Source of the DNA: Parapedobacter composti
Lineage (GTDB): Bacteria; Bacteroidota; Bacteroidia; Sphingobacteriales; Sphingobacteriaceae
NCBI RefSeq assembly: GCF_900112315.1
Contig: NZ_FOLL01000013.1
Location: forward strand, 62,001-126,000
Length of the DNA stretch: 64,000 bases
Reading direction: 5' to 3'
The translations under genes were made by a program, and so were the position numbers. Positions within the stretch are counted from its first letter, which is position 1. Every line of letters begins with the position of its first letter. The notes beneath the pieces are model-generated. The model did no database searches, was not told the DNA's origin, and saw only the letters and a list, made by a program, of their open reading frames with translations. Shown here in pieces: positions 26,592 through 34,437 of the stretch.

Positions 26592-28538
26592 TTAGAATAA
26601 TTGGTTAATCTGATGAACCACTCCGTTGTTCCCTTGCGCATTTGCGAGCACCACGGGAATCTCTTTACCGCTGGCATCGCTGATGCGGAACGTTTCCCAT
26701 GCCCCGTTGATTCCCATGGACTCACCGTTCTTGTTGGCAATACGACCATTAAATACCCCATCGGAAAATATGTAACGGTTCTGGATGATATACCTATTGA
26801 CAAACCGCGTCAGCTCACTTTCCGTCATAGCGTTCAGGTCAATCCCGGCCTGTTGGATTGCTGCATTGCTGGGCGCGAAAACGGTAAACGTAAAAAAGCC
26901 GGTCAGCTGCAACTGGGCGGCCATCCCCGTCCGATCCAACGCATCGGCAAAAAGTGAAAATTGTGGAACCGCCTTAATCAAGGAATAGACACTCCATTGC
27001 ATATCCTGCTTATCGATTGGCGTCAGGAAACCATCGATCTCGAAAATCGCGCCGTTGATACGCTCCCAAACAGGCGTACTGGTGAGCAATTGCACGGAAT
27101 GGCCGGTATAATCATAAAAGTGACCGTCATCATACAATACATGGCCATAGTCCGTTGCATAAAAGCGCTTCCGGAAACCGCCATCTTCCCGAATATCGAG
27201 GTTCAGTACCCCTGTCCGGCATTGCTGAAGCCGATACTCTCGTTCCTCAGGTAGCATATCCGCGGCCAAGGGGAATCCCCATACATCATCTGGCTGAACA
27301 AGTAGAGTTTTCTTCGGATGCTGGAAAGACAGCCCGTCCGTCAAACCCGTATTCAGGTTCGTCCGTTCAAACATCCAGTACCACTGACTATACACCTTAT
27401 GCTTCATATAAATGCCCCCCTCCAGGCTGTTCATCTCTGCCGACTCGATGAGCCGGTTGGTCTTGAAGATGACACTGTTGCTGGCGGGCACCGACCCGGT
27501 GATAACGCTGGAAATGTCGTCCACTAAATATACATACGCCCTGCTCTCCCGAAGCCCGCCATCCTCCTTGCTCACCAAATCGCTTTTAAAATACAGGTTT
27601 GGAATTTGCGATGCCCGTATCAAAGATGCCATCACCCGTTGAGGCACAGAATCAATGGTATTGTCCAGATCCGGTAGATAGGGCTCGAAATAGGCCATAA
27701 TGGCGTCATCCGTCGGCACCAGCAGCGTGCTTTGCACTTGCTCATCCGCCAGGTTGCGCCCCACGGAATAGGTTTTGTACAGCGTGGTATCCACCCAGCC
27801 AAACTCATCTTTTTCGCCGAGCACAAAAGATGCATGTTTCTCCTGCCAGCTACTGAACAGGGAAGTTTCCGGGTCACGTGCTAGCGCCTCGTCGGTTCGC
27901 GGCAATACCATGAGCGGCGTTTCCAGCACGTGGATAACCCCGTTGCTCGCCCCGATGTCCCGATCGGTATCCGAAATGCGGGCCCCTTCTACCATGAACC
28001 CTCCCGGTTCAACACTTTCTCCGAACAAGCCGGCGTAGTCTTGAGGTTGCATTTGAAAGAAGTAAGGCGTAAAGAACCGCACCGGTTTGCCGGGTGTCTT
28101 GCCTTCTGCCCTCGACCGGTACCAGGTAGCCCGGCTCCTGCCCACATTGGTTGTGGCCGCAAGGTAGCGCTGCTCAATATTATACTGGTAGTACATGCCG
28201 CTGATGAAGTGGTAGTTGATGAATTTACGTAACTCTTCTTCAGGCACCGCATCCAAAGAAGAGTAGCCCAGCTGCGAAAAATAGGCCTGCACATGTTCAT
28301 CCAACGGTGCCAAACAGGTATATATAGCCGCCTCCCCCAGCGTGCTCCTCAGCTTCAGCCGGTCGATAGCATCCACAAAGGCCGTAAACCGCCCGTCTTC
28401 CTCAAGAACCTGGATAATGTTCTTGTCCAAGGTACTCTTCGGATTATAATACTCCGTAATATTCTTAGCGCATCCTCCCAGAAAAAGGGAGATAGCCACG
28501 CTAATCAGAAGACCGAACAAACGTTGATATGTCATCAT
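26592..28538 (-). CDS. FAS1 (fasciclin) domain lipoprotein, first copy, three domains
   Basis: 648 residues with lipobox FLGGC near residue 23. Three FAS1-like domains are visible. The first (about 35-225) has GEAAIYTCLAPLDEHVQAYF and SNGVIHVLETPL. The second (about 230-400) has STLLVPTDDAIMAYFEPYL. The third (about 500-648) has TGFFTFTVFAPSNAAIQQAG and ends in NNGVVHQINQLF, the canonical last strand. Between the second and third is a region without a recognised domain. The gene opens the first FAS1-SusC-SusD triplet. It is larger than the copy at 20342 and shares only the general fold, so the triplets are not a recent tandem copy. Confidence 0.87.
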   Translation of the reverse strand: MMTYQRLFGLLISVAISLFLGGCAKNITEYYNPKSTLDKNIIQVLEEDGRFTAFVDAIDRLKLRSTLGEAAIYTCLAPLDEHVQAYFSQLGYSSLDAVPEEELRKFINYHFISGMYYQYNIEQRYLAATTNVGRSRATWYRSRAEGKTPGKPVRFFTPYFFQMQPQDYAGLFGESVEPGGFMVEGARISDTDRDIGASNGVIHVLETPLMVLPRTDEALARDPETSLFSSWQEKHASFVLGEKDEFGWVDTTLYKTYSVGRNLADEQVQSTLLVPTDDAIMAYFEPYLPDLDNTIDSVPQRVMASLIRASQIPNLYFKSDLVSKEDGGLRESRAYVYLVDDISSVITGSVPASNSVIFKTNRLIESAEMNSLEGGIYMKHKVYSQWYWMFERTNLNTGLTDGLSFQHPKKTLLVQPDDVWGFPLAADMLPEEREYRLQQCRTGVLNLDIREDGGFRKRFYATDYGHVLYDDGHFYDYTGHSVQLLTSTPVWERINGAIFEIDGFLTPIDKQDMQWSVYSLIKAVPQFSLFADALDRTGMAAQLQLTGFFTFTVFAPSNAAIQQAGIDLNAMTESELTRFVNRYIIQNRYIFSDGVFNGRIANKNGESMGINGAWETFRISDASGKEIPVVLANAQGNNGVVHQINQLF

Positions 28539-28575
28539 AATTCGTATGCTTATGGTATAATAACTTGGCCGTTGC

Positions 28576-30225
28576 TCAACGCTGGTATTCGCTGATGTCT
28601 ATCCGTTGGAAAACCAGGTCTGCCTGGCTGCTCTCATATAAGATGCCGATATGCCGCTCATCCACCGTAGTCAGACAGGAATATCCCCGGCCTCGCCCTT
28701 CGTCCAGCAATATCCAATCCGCCTGCGGCCAGCTATTGCCGTCGTCATGGCTGATTTTGACGGTTATGTGCTCCCTGAACTCTTTGGAATTGGGGTTGGA
28801 AAACAATAACATGGACCGAGGCTTACTCCTTTTTTTATAATCATGCCTGAATAGACTCGCCATGCACACCGGTTCCGGGAGTGCATTGAAAGATGACGGA
28901 TGTTCGCTCCACGACTTGCCCAAATCACGTGTTACGGCAACGGCGCGCCCGTTGTCATCGCCTAATTTACCCTTATTTGCGCTGCAGCGCATATTGAGCA
29001 TCAGCTGTCCGTCGCTGAGTTGTACTACAGCACATTCCGTCACCCCTTGGTAGGCGGCCTGGCTGGTCTTCCATGTATTGCCTCCATCGGTGCTGTAGGT
29101 AATGTTTGAAAACGACCTTCCCCTTGCATCCCTCCCCTGCGTCGGCAATACCAACGTACCGTCGGCCAGTGTGATACCATTACCCGGGGCAGGTGCCCAT
29201 AACCACCAGTCTTCCTTTTTGCACATCCGGGTCAGGTTTATCGGTTCGCTCCATGTTTTTCCGTCATCGGTGCTTTTCACTATCAGAAACTGCGACGTTT
29301 CACGCACTCCATATCCGGGCTGGGATCCTTTATTTCGCCATTGGTGGTTCCAGTCATCGCTTTGCTCGTTGAGCCCTTCCAGCCACCGGCCCTGTTCATT
29401 GATGACACCGTGCATCCATAATCCGGCTATGTAGATCGCGTCCGAATTTTTGTCTACCAGTACACAGGCATCAGACACCCCGTTGAATTTCTGGGGCAAG
29501 CCGCCCCATTCACCCATATCCATGGTGATCTGTAAAGGCTCCCAACTCTGTCCGTTATCTGTACTCCGGTGCAGCCCGATATCCATGTGTCCTTGCAGGT
29601 CACGCCCACTATCGTAACGGGCATCAAATATGGCCAGTAAGGTGCCCTTATTGGTCCGTGCCAGACCAGGAATGCGCGATGTATGCACGCCGTCCTGTCG
29701 GTGCTGCCGCACCGCCACACCAACACGCTGTGTTTCAACACCTTCCGCTGCATTAGCCGTTATCGTACGCCCATCGGCGGTTATCGATACGCAGGTCGCC
29801 GAAACGACATGGTCCAGATTCGTATCTCCGTTCAATCCATAAGCTACCCAGAAATAATGTTCGCCCCCCTCCAATGGCTGTGCTCCGGTGATACGGACTT
29901 CCTCTTGCCCACCAGCCGACTGCCCGAAAAGCTGTTTATCAGCCTTCTTCATCGCTGTTATCGATGAGTCCTTTCCGGTATAATAAATCCGTACCGCTTT
30001 GATATCACCCGTGGCCGTGGTTCCCCTCGTAGATAACGCAAAAGCATTGAGGTGCGTACGGTCGGCAACCGTCACCTTGATTTGCAATACGGGATTATCC
30101 GGTTTGTTGATTAACACCGGCAACTGATACCGGCGCTGAAACGCCGATAGCGGATCACCCGTACCGGCCATAACCTGGCCGATTGTCAATGAAAGCAAAA
30201 CAAAAAAACTGCAGATTCGATTCAT
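28576..30225 (-). CDS. GH33 exo-alpha-sialidase with N-terminal domain (NanH type)
   Basis: 549 residues with signal peptide cleaved near Ala20. An N-terminal beta-sandwich (about 25-165), like that of Bacteroides and Tannerella sialidases, precedes the propeller. Catalytic residues are complete by eye: Arg184 in TSRIPG, Asp209, Glu397 in GVTECAVVQL, Arg413, Arg484 in FREHITV and Tyr515 in GYSCL. Asp boxes: STDNGQSW, STDDGKTW, STDGGNTW and SHDDGNSW. It is the second gene of the unit, after the PKD-LamG lipoprotein, and the best candidate for the main sialidase. The gene name nanH is used for such enzymes in related bacteria. Confidence 0.94.
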   Translation of the reverse strand: MNRICSFFVLLSLTIGQVMAGTGDPLSAFQRRYQLPVLINKPDNPVLQIKVTVADRTHLNAFALSTRGTTATGDIKAVRIYYTGKDSSITAMKKADKQLFGQSAGGQEEVRITGAQPLEGGEHYFWVAYGLNGDTNLDHVVSATCVSITADGRTITANAAEGVETQRVGVAVRQHRQDGVHTSRIPGLARTNKGTLLAIFDARYDSGRDLQGHMDIGLHRSTDNGQSWEPLQITMDMGEWGGLPQKFNGVSDACVLVDKNSDAIYIAGLWMHGVINEQGRWLEGLNEQSDDWNHQWRNKGSQPGYGVRETSQFLIVKSTDDGKTWSEPINLTRMCKKEDWWLWAPAPGNGITLADGTLVLPTQGRDARGRSFSNITYSTDGGNTWKTSQAAYQGVTECAVVQLSDGQLMLNMRCSANKGKLGDDNGRAVAVTRDLGKSWSEHPSSFNALPEPVCMASLFRHDYKKRSKPRSMLLFSNPNSKEFREHITVKISHDDGNSWPQADWILLDEGRGRGYSCLTTVDERHIGILYESSQADLVFQRIDISEYQR

Positions 30226-30264
30226 ATCACTTTTTCGTTAAATATCTATGCATTAAGAGCGGCA

Positions 30265-31770
30265 CTACCGTAAATCAAACAACGCCTTAACTTCTTGCCC
30301 GCTCAACGCGCGACCATATACCAGGAAATCATCGAGCAAACCGTTGTAATGGTTCGTATACGACCCTCCGCCTCCCGTTTCTTGCGCGCCAATCTTGAAG
30401 GGCTGTTCACTCGATACATTTCTTGATGCAGGCGCGGTACCCTCACGCACCAACACTCCATCAACATATACCCGTGACACCCGTCCCTCTCGCACACACA
30501 CCACCTGGTGCCACTGGCCATCAGCCACGCCGTCTGCGATATTCAGGATGGTACTGCCACTCCCATCTTCCACACAGAATCTGATTTTCCGGTCCGTCAC
30601 ATTGTCCCCAAGCCGGAGCCATGCCTGATTATCCCCGCCAGCGTTCGCTCCGCTTTCGTTCCAAATGGTCATTCGGCCTGTATTGGAGGTATTCAACCAA
30701 CACGAAATCGTAAAATCGCCAGTGCCGAAATTGAACGCCGGATGGTCCGCTACCAGCAACAGGCCCGAACCGTTAAACTGTGCCGCGGTTCCGCCGCCAA
30801 CCCGGCCTTGGCCGTTAAAGGCCACGTTGCCGATTATAGATGGATGCAGTGCCGAAGGCCCAAGGTCGGTGCCCCCGCCATCCAATGGGTAATAGGCCAC
30901 CAAGCCATCAGAAGGCACAACCAGTATATAACCTTCCTTGGTTTTTGTGTCTGTGGTGATTTCATCGTAAGCTTCCAGCGTGACGGCATACCGTCCCGGT
31001 GCGGGGTATACCACAGTGGGATTCTCCTCGGTTGATGTGGCCGGGCTGCCCCCCTCGAAAGTCCATCGCCACCCACTGACATCTCCCTGGCTCCTATTTT
31101 GAAAAGTCACGGTCCCGCCCGCCACTATTCCTGCTATGCCAACGGTAAAATCAGCCTGCGGCGGGTTGGCACTTATCACAGTCAGGTATTCTTCCCGCAC
31201 AACGGTGTGGCTCCCCCCCGGATGGGATACCGTCAACCTCACCCCGTAGATTCCAGGCCGCGCAAACACAACTTCAGGATGCTGTTCGTCAGAGGTAGCC
31301 ACCGTCCCTGCTGCATTATAAAACTCCCATTGCCAGAATTCCGGCATCCCGGCAGAGGCATCGGTAAACCGCACGGGATCGCCAGCCGGCACGGTGACCG
31401 ATTCCGTGGTGAAATCCGCAACCAGGTCCTGATATCCAACCGTTATGAAATCAGGGATAGTAACGGTAGCCACCTTGTTCTCCCTGCGCACCTCTAACGT
31501 AACCGCATAGCTGCCCACCGTCTCATAAATAGCTATCGGACTGTGCGCAAAGGAGGTTTCCGGACTGCCACCCTCGAAAATCCAACTCCACTGCGAAGGA
31601 AGACCTTCAGAAACGTCGCGGAAAGTTACGGTATCGCCCACTTTGATTTGGCGGCGATCCGCCTCGAATGCCGCCTCCAAAGGCGGATCGAAACGGAGTT
31701 CATCCTCTATGGAACATGAAACAGCCACCAAGAAGCAACAACAGGTAATAATTGTGTATTTGTTTATCAT
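30265..31770 (-). CDS. PKD-repeat and LamG-like surface lipoprotein, first gene of the sialoglycan unit
   Basis: 501 residues with lipobox VAVSC near residue 19. Three PKD domains (about 32-115, 116-200, 203-285) carry the motifs WSWIFEGGSP, FWQWEFYN and WRWTFEGGSP. A LamG/concanavalin-like domain (about 290-500) follows, with GLVAYYPLDG, FTISCWLNTS, QWHQVVCV and LLDDFLVYGRALS. This build is typical of surface proteins that reach out from the outer membrane and bind glycans. It is the promoter-proximal gene: the GntR-type palindrome and a canonical promoter lie 91-139 nt upstream of the ATG. Binding of sialylated glycan is inferred from position only. Confidence 0.88.
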   Translation of the reverse strand: MINKYTIITCCCFLVAVSCSIEDELRFDPPLEAAFEADRRQIKVGDTVTFRDVSEGLPSQWSWIFEGGSPETSFAHSPIAIYETVGSYAVTLEVRRENKVATVTIPDFITVGYQDLVADFTTESVTVPAGDPVRFTDASAGMPEFWQWEFYNAAGTVATSDEQHPEVVFARPGIYGVRLTVSHPGGSHTVVREEYLTVISANPPQADFTVGIAGIVAGGTVTFQNRSQGDVSGWRWTFEGGSPATSTEENPTVVYPAPGRYAVTLEAYDEITTDTKTKEGYILVVPSDGLVAYYPLDGGGTDLGPSALHPSIIGNVAFNGQGRVGGGTAAQFNGSGLLLVADHPAFNFGTGDFTISCWLNTSNTGRMTIWNESGANAGGDNQAWLRLGDNVTDRKIRFCVEDGSGSTILNIADGVADGQWHQVVCVREGRVSRVYVDGVLVREGTAPASRNVSSEQPFKIGAQETGGGGSYTNHYNGLLDDFLVYGRALSGQEVKALFDLR

Positions 31771-31860
31771 ATTCAGGAAATTCAGTCGGTTCGCTCCAAC
31801 AAACGTTTATACCATCGCTATAACCGTATTGATTGTTTCATTATAATTGGTTTTAGTTCT

Positions 31861-31873
31861 TATGTAGAACATA
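31861..31873. promoter_or_regulatory. Putative GntR (FadR-type) operator O1 of the sialoglycan unit
   Basis: The sequence TATGTAGAACATA is a perfect 5-bp inverted repeat around 3 bp and fits the GT-N3-AC core of FadR-subfamily GntR operators. It lies 4 nt downstream of the -7 element of the 16-gene unit, so it should cover the transcription start and work by repression. The same 13 bp recur at 33500-33512 and, with three changes, at 34348-34360. The regulator gene at 33595-34299 is the obvious partner. Confidence 0.7.
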
Positions 31874-31877
31874 TTTA

Positions 31878-31909
31878 CAAATATATATACTTATTACATA
31901 CGATACAAA
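31878..31909 (-). promoter_or_regulatory. Bacteroidota-type promoter of the 16-gene sialoglycan unit
   Basis: On the minus strand a TTTG -33 element (31909-31906) is followed by 20 nt and TATATTTG (31885-31878), an exact match to the TAnnTTTG -7 consensus. The transcription start is predicted near 31872, inside operator O1, leaving a leader of about 100 nt before the ATG at 31770. The -33 element abuts the stop codon of the sulfatase gene. Confidence 0.7.
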
Positions 31910-33367
31910 TTAATTTTGCACTTTGCGGTATTGCCCGTTACGATATTGGTTAAGGAGATAAGATAGCCGTTTTTCAGCTTTTCTGGAACGGGCCGATTTC
32001 CCCACTATATTTTCCGTTTCCATGTCGCCACCGTTATCCAAACGGTACAATTCCTTTGCAGCCACGGTGTTTTTTTCCAAATCATACCAATATGTACAGC
32101 GCCAGCCTGGTATGCGTACCGAATATCCCATATGTGAGGCGCGCTTACTGTTATGGATTGCTGGGTAAGGCCGCACAAATTGGCTAAACGCTGGGTAATC
32201 CCAGGACATCGATGGTTGAGCCAGCAGGGGCCGCAGGCTGATGCCCGACAAGCCGGCCATCGGGATGCCGCACAACTCATTCAACGTGGGATAGATATCC
32301 ACGGACTCCACCATCGCATCGGTCGCGCTACCGTTCCCCGCCATTCCGGGCGCTGCGATGATCAGTGGCACCCTTACGTCCAGCTCGAAGTTGGTCGATT
32401 TGCACCACAGATCCTGCTCACCCAAGTGGTATCCGTGATCGCCCCATAGCACGATGATGGTACTGTCGCTCAGTCCGAGGGTCTCCAGCTCATCCATCAA
32501 CCGCCCAATCTGCGCATCTACATAGCTGATGCAGGCATAGTATCCATGTATCAATTCCTGCTCCTGTTCGGGCGGTATCGGCCCTGCGTCGGGCACATCA
32601 CTGTACCCCCTAAGCTCCTGCCATTGATGAAACGAAAGCTCCGGACTGCCGACGGGCCGCTCCCGGTGGACTACGCCGAATGCCGACCGTTCATATAAAT
32701 CCCAGTATCTCTTCGGCGCACAGAACGGCGCATGCGGTTTTTTGAAGCCTACTGCTATGAAAAAAGGATTATCCGTCCGGCCAGCCTCTGCCAGTAGGCG
32801 GATGGCATCTTCCGCGATCTTCCCATCGCTATACGCCGTATCCGGCACATCGGCCATTTCCGTGGCCCGCTGTTTACCTTTGCCGCTCCGGTTCTCCGGA
32901 AGCACATAGGTGTTTCCGTCAAACGGAGATATTTCCTCCGTCCACGACACTGAATCCAGCGTCCGCTTCGAGTTATGAAATATTTTCCCAACGCTGGCCG
33001 TGAAATAGCCGTTGCCTTTAAAATGCTGCGGAAGTGTCACCGCCCCGGGCAAGTTTTCCCTGAAATGAACCTGCAGGTCATGCACACCGGTCTCATCCGG
33101 CCGCAGCCCTGTCAACATGGACGTCCTCGATGGGCTGCATACCGCCTGCTGGCAATAGGCGTTACGAAATACCACACCCCGTTCTGCAAGCTTATCTATA
33201 TTAGGGGTATAAGCTCGCTGATCGCCATAACAGCCGATATCCGGACGCAAATCATCGACGACCAGAAAAAGGATATTTTTACGTTGCTGCCCTTTAGTAG
33301 ACATCTGAACAGCATTCACCAGCATAATGCCCAGCAACAGGCACAGTTTCCCTCGGAGTTTCATCAT
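31910..33367 (-). CDS. S1-type sulfatase, iduronate-2-sulfatase-like (complete)
   Basis: 485 residues with an N-terminal signal peptide. The Asp-Asp metal site is in FLVVDDLRPD (Asp38-Asp39) and the formylglycine motif is CSPSR with Cys77, so maturation needs an anSME or FGE enzyme from elsewhere. Later ligands are in FFIAVGFKKPHAPF and LWGDHGYHLGEQDLW. Family members desulfate iduronate or other glycan sulfates. Beside sialidases the substrate may be a sulfated sialoglycan, which is inference. It has its own promoter carrying operator O2 and so should respond to the same GntR regulator as the 16-gene unit. Its stop codon borders the -33 element of that unit. Confidence 0.92.
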   Translation of the reverse strand: MMKLRGKLCLLLGIMLVNAVQMSTKGQQRKNILFLVVDDLRPDIGCYGDQRAYTPNIDKLAERGVVFRNAYCQQAVCSPSRTSMLTGLRPDETGVHDLQVHFRENLPGAVTLPQHFKGNGYFTASVGKIFHNSKRTLDSVSWTEEISPFDGNTYVLPENRSGKGKQRATEMADVPDTAYSDGKIAEDAIRLLAEAGRTDNPFFIAVGFKKPHAPFCAPKRYWDLYERSAFGVVHRERPVGSPELSFHQWQELRGYSDVPDAGPIPPEQEQELIHGYYACISYVDAQIGRLMDELETLGLSDSTIIVLWGDHGYHLGEQDLWCKSTNFELDVRVPLIIAAPGMAGNGSATDAMVESVDIYPTLNELCGIPMAGLSGISLRPLLAQPSMSWDYPAFSQFVRPYPAIHNSKRASHMGYSVRIPGWRCTYWYDLEKNTVAAKELYRLDNGGDMETENIVGKSARSRKAEKRLSYLLNQYRNGQYRKVQN

Positions 33368-33499
33368 ACGTTTATATTAATTATTGGTCCGATAGGCTAT
33401 GAGCGACCCGCCATAGTACGTGGTATGCCCCCTTACCCTCGTAATACTGAACGGTTAACCACAGTAATTCGGTTACAATCGGTCCGATATATTCTTTAT

Positions 33500-33512
33500 T
33501 ATGTAGAACATA
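33500..33512. promoter_or_regulatory. Putative GntR operator O2 of the sulfatase gene
   Basis: A second exact copy of TATGTAGAACATA, again 4 nt downstream of the -7 element on the minus strand. Identity extends into the flanks (ACAAATAT on the right). The matching placement at two different promoters is strong evidence for a functional operator rather than chance. Confidence 0.7.
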
Positions 33513-33516
33513 TCGA

Positions 33517-33548
33517 CAAATATGAGAGTTTTCTCATAGATATGCAAA
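33517..33548 (-). promoter_or_regulatory. Promoter of the sulfatase gene
   Basis: On the minus strand TTTG (33548-33545), 20 nt, then CATATTTG (33524-33517), one base from the TAnnTTTG consensus. Spacing of -33, -7 and operator is the same as at the promoter at 31878-31909. The predicted start lies near 33511, about 144 nt before the ATG at 33367. The 227-nt gap holds nothing else that I recognise. Confidence 0.6.
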
Positions 33549-33594
33549 TAAAAATGTTGCTGTATATGACACAGGGGCTCGCGGTGTAACAATA

Positions 33595-34299
33595 TTACCG
33601 CTTCATCCGTTCGAAATGCGGACTCAGGTGTTCTTTCATTCCTTGCCGGAAGTCTTCCGGGCCACCGGTTTTAAGCAACTCCAGCAAATCGCGATGGGTT
33701 ACTTTCCCGACCTTGGCTTCCCCGTTGATTTTGGCTTCTTCGCTCACTACATATTCAAATACGGGTAGCAGCATATTCTGGAATCGCATAAACGTTTCAT
33801 TGCCGGTCATCTGGTAGAGTTTGCCATGAAACGCAATCTCATATTTTACCTTGAAGGGCTTCTGTACTTTATTGATTTCCTTACCGACTATCTGTTCCAG
33901 TTCTTTCAAATCTTTATCGGTCATCCGTGTATACAACACATCGGCCAACCCCATTTCCAGTACCAATCGCAGTTCAAACAGGTCTTGCAATGTGTTTTGA
34001 TCAAGTATCAATGGATCCATTACGCGTTCAAAACCGCCCAGGATATCCGGCTCCGCCAATACCATACCCCGTTTTTTCCGAGATTCAATCATCCCCAGCA
34101 TGCGCAGCCTACTTAATGCCTCACGAACTACGTTCCGGCTTACGTCTAATGCTTCGGCCAATTCCAATTCCTTAGGCAGGGCATCGCCAGGTTTAAAGGC
34201 TTTTCTCTTTAGGTATTCACGGAGTCGTGTTTCCACTACATCCGCCATGGTGGAGGGTGCTATCTTTTCTATATCCTTACTTAAATTTTTACTTGCCAT
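33595..34299 (-). CDS. FadR-subfamily GntR transcriptional regulator of the sialoglycan locus
   Basis: 234 residues: winged helix-turn-helix at about 18-83 (PKELELAEALDVSRNVVREA, then wing SRKKRGMVLAEP) and an all-helical FCD ligand domain at about 105-225, with the conserved Asp/His positions in LFELRLVLEMGLADVL, AFHGKLYQMTGN and THRDLLELL. FCD proteins bind small organic acids and some sense sialic acid (E. coli NanR is of this family). Candidate operators lie at the 16-gene promoter, the sulfatase promoter and just upstream of its own start (34348-34360). Release by N-acetylneuraminate or a breakdown product is expected but not shown by sequence. Confidence 0.9.
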   Translation of the reverse strand: MASKNLSKDIEKIAPSTMADVVETRLREYLKRKAFKPGDALPKELELAEALDVSRNVVREALSRLRMLGMIESRKKRGMVLAEPDILGGFERVMDPLILDQNTLQDLFELRLVLEMGLADVLYTRMTDKDLKELEQIVGKEINKVQKPFKVKYEIAFHGKLYQMTGNETFMRFQNMLLPVFEYVVSEEAKINGEAKVGKVTHRDLLELLKTGGPEDFRQGMKEHLSPHFERMKR

Positions 34300-34347
34300 T
34301 TCAAGATAAACGTGCGAAAAGACAAAAGTGCGTTATTTTTTCATCAT

Positions 34348-34360
34348 TATGTAGGACAAA
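34348..34360. promoter_or_regulatory. Diverged GntR operator O3 between the regulator and DUF763 genes
   Basis: TATGTAGGACAAA keeps the GT-N3-AC core and ten of thirteen positions of the palindrome at O1 and O2. It lies 49 nt upstream of the regulator start and 78 nt upstream of the DUF763 start, so it could serve autoregulation, control of DUF763, or both. Weaker symmetry suggests lower affinity. Confidence 0.5.
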
Positions 34361-34382
34361 ATAAAAATACTATTATTTTTAG

Positions 34383-34390
34383 TATATTTG
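34383..34390 (+). promoter_or_regulatory. -7 element upstream of the DUF763 gene
   Basis: TATATTTG matches TAnnTTTG exactly on the plus strand, 48 nt before the ATG at 34438. No clear TTTG is found about 20 nt upstream; instead operator O3 covers that area. Confidence 0.45.
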
Positions 34391-34437
34391 TTGCCGGTCC
34401 CGGCGCAGTCCGTGTGCTCCGTTTTTCAAGAAGTTAT

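Larger units (their letters stand above)
6703..31872 (-). other. Predicted single transcription unit: 16-gene sialoglycan-utilisation operon
   Basis: Sixteen consecutive minus-strand genes from the PKD-LamG lipoprotein (start 31770) to the second aldolase (stop 6703). The largest gap is 39 nt; five junctions overlap or nearly touch (12706/12709, 11602/11606, 10002/10005, 8887/8890, 7641/7643). One canonical promoter with operator O1 precedes the first gene, and I see no clear internal promoter or terminator. At about 25 kb this would be long for one transcript, so internal starts may exist. Confidence 0.6.

Noticed and set aside
26576-26803. Upstream extension of the large SusC reading frame
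   Set aside because: It would overlap the FAS1 gene by over 200 nt and precede a clean signal peptide starting at 26575.
33581-33601. Short inverted repeat GCGGT/ACCGC at the end of the regulator gene
   Set aside because: Only 5 bp, and no T tract on the minus strand; not supported as a terminator.
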